Below, piece by piece: positions 63,265 through 64,000 of a DNA stretch of 64,000 bases; the first letter of the stretch is position 1; the number at the start of each line of letters is the position of its first letter. The translations under genes and the position numbers were made by a program. The notes under the pieces are model-generated. The model was not told the origin of the DNA and did no database searches. It saw nothing but the letters and a program-made list of their open reading frames with translations. The DNA comes from JAYPHU01 sp038127535 (GTDB taxonomy: Bacteria; Pseudomonadota; Alphaproteobacteria; Rhodospirillales; UBA2165), in NCBI GenBank assembly GCA_038127535.1, contig JAYPHU010000009.1, forward strand, positions 1-64,000. The letters run 5' to 3'.

Positions 63265-64000
63265 ATGACGATGACTTTTGCAGGATTGTCCTTGGACCGT
63301 CCCCGCGTCATGGGGATTGTCAATGTGACTCCCGATAGTTTTGCCGACGCCGGAGAAACATTCTCAACCTACGCGGCGGTCGCGCGGGGGCGGGCGCAGA
63401 TGGACGCCGGGGCCGATATCATTGATGTGGGCGGCGAATCCACCCGGTCCGGCGCCATACCGGTGTCCCCGGATGAGGAATGTGATCGCGTCCTGGATGT
63501 CGTCGAGCAATTGGCGAGTGCCGGTGCTGTCGTTTCCATCGATACAAGACATAGCTTGGTCATGCGGCGCGCGGTCGAGGCCGGCGCACAGATCATTAAT
63601 GACGTCTCCGCCCTGACCACCGATCCCGACTCTGTTCCTGCTGCCGCCGATAGCGGGGCGGCCATCATTCTGATGCACATGCGGGGCGATCCGATCACCA
63701 TGGCCGAACGGACGGATTATGCCGATCTGACCGGCGAGATTGCCGGCTATTTGGCCGAGCGGGTCGCGGTTTGCGAGGATGCCGGTATTTCACGGGGGCG
63801 ACTGGCCGTCGATCCGGGGTTTGGATTCGCCAAAAACGCCAAACAGAACTTTGAACTATTGGACAACTTGGGTCGGCTCTCCAAGCTAAATTTGCCGGTC
63901 TTGGTCGGCTTGTCCCGTAAGTTCGGCTTGGACAAACCGCCTGCTGAGCGTCTCGAGCTGTCCCTCTCTCTCGCGCGCACAGCCTTGGATAATGGCGCGC
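63265..64000 (+). CDS. folP: Dihydropteroate synthase, 5' part (gene leaves the window)
   Basis: Joins p-aminobenzoate to hydroxymethylpterin diphosphate for folate, the target of sulfonamides. ATG 63265 opens a frame with no stop through the window end (245 codons). GIVNVTPDSFADAGETFS (about 17-34) and DVGGESTRSGA (about 54-64) are the two family signatures, and DPGFGFAKNAKQNFELLDNL follows. ftsH-folP is a common order. It lies 65 bp after the ftsH stop, past a terminator. Confidence 0.94.
   Translation, partial: MTMTFAGLSLDRPRVMGIVNVTPDSFADAGETFSTYAAVARGRAQMDAGADIIDVGGESTRSGAIPVSPDEECDRVLDVVEQLASAGAVVSIDTRHSLVMRRAVEAGAQIINDVSALTTDPDSVPAAADSGAAIILMHMRGDPITMAERTDYADLTGEIAGYLAERVAVCEDAGISRGRLAVDPGFGFAKNAKQNFELLDNLGRLSKLNLPVLVGLSRKFGLDKPPAERLELSLSLARTALDNGA

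Overview
The window is chromosomal DNA from a GC-rich alphaproteobacterium, probably a free-living, respiring and possibly marine member of the Rhodospirillales or a relative. This rests on several lineage markers. The nicotinamide nucleotide transhydrogenase is split into three genes (pntAA-pntAB-pntB). A DUF1013/TrcR-like regulator, a DUF1192 protein and a COQ9-domain protein are present. A 6S RNA candidate lies between zapA and the 5-formyl-THF cyclo-ligase gene. The run yebC-ruvCAB-ybgC-tolQRAB-pal-cpoB-tilS-ftsH-folP has the usual alphaproteobacterial order. The genus cannot be settled from sequence alone.

Layout. 0-12 kb: pyruvate kinase, an AEC-family carrier, a nucleotide-sugar epimerase, a fatty-acyl-CoA ligase, oligoendopeptidase F, an ABC1/UbiB-like kinase and the transhydrogenase operon. 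12-22 kb: a short-chain dehydrogenase, two more acyl-CoA ligases and a thiolase (fatty or organic acid metabolism), with rpsU, def, COQ9 and phosphofructokinase between them. 22-28 kb: a quinone oxidoreductase-like gene, a CtrA-like box, an alpha/beta-hydrolase-fold protein that has lost its catalytic Ser and His, a cyclase-family hydrolase and a complete TRAP transporter. 28.5-32.6 kb: a decaying stretch with a collapsed 4-hydroxyphenylpyruvate dioxygenase gene and a class III adenylate cyclase gene carrying three stops and a frameshift. These flank cspA and an orphan amino-acid-type binding protein. 32.8-40 kb: rpmE, an MFS exporter, a MotA/MotB-like proton-channel pair with an extra OmpA protein, suhB, efp and thiE. 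40.7-42.1 kb: an atypical, AT-richer insert holding a broken gene with a PD-(D/E)XK nuclease-like motif. 42-46 kb: gap, zapA, 6S RNA, the formyl-THF cyclo-ligase and ymdB.

46-50 kb is an accessory redox block between ymdB and yebC. It holds an AhpD-like enzyme, a DUF1330 protein, a peroxiredoxin, a glutathione S-transferase and a luciferase-like oxidoreductase. The peroxiredoxin is the main discovery. Its peroxidatic cysteine position (TPG-x-T) is an in-frame TGA, the reading frame continues intact to a full-length protein, and a SECIS-like hairpin follows at the expected distance. It is therefore read as a selenocysteine peroxiredoxin, which ordinary gene calling would truncate to 45 residues. 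After it come a 24-codon ORF with a near-perfect Shine-Dalgarno sequence, and a frameshifted fragment of a histone-deacetylase-family gene.

50.9-64 kb is conserved housekeeping: Holliday-junction processing (ruvCAB), the Tol-Pal envelope system, tRNA-Ile lysidine synthase, FtsH and the start of dihydropteroate synthase, which runs off the window.
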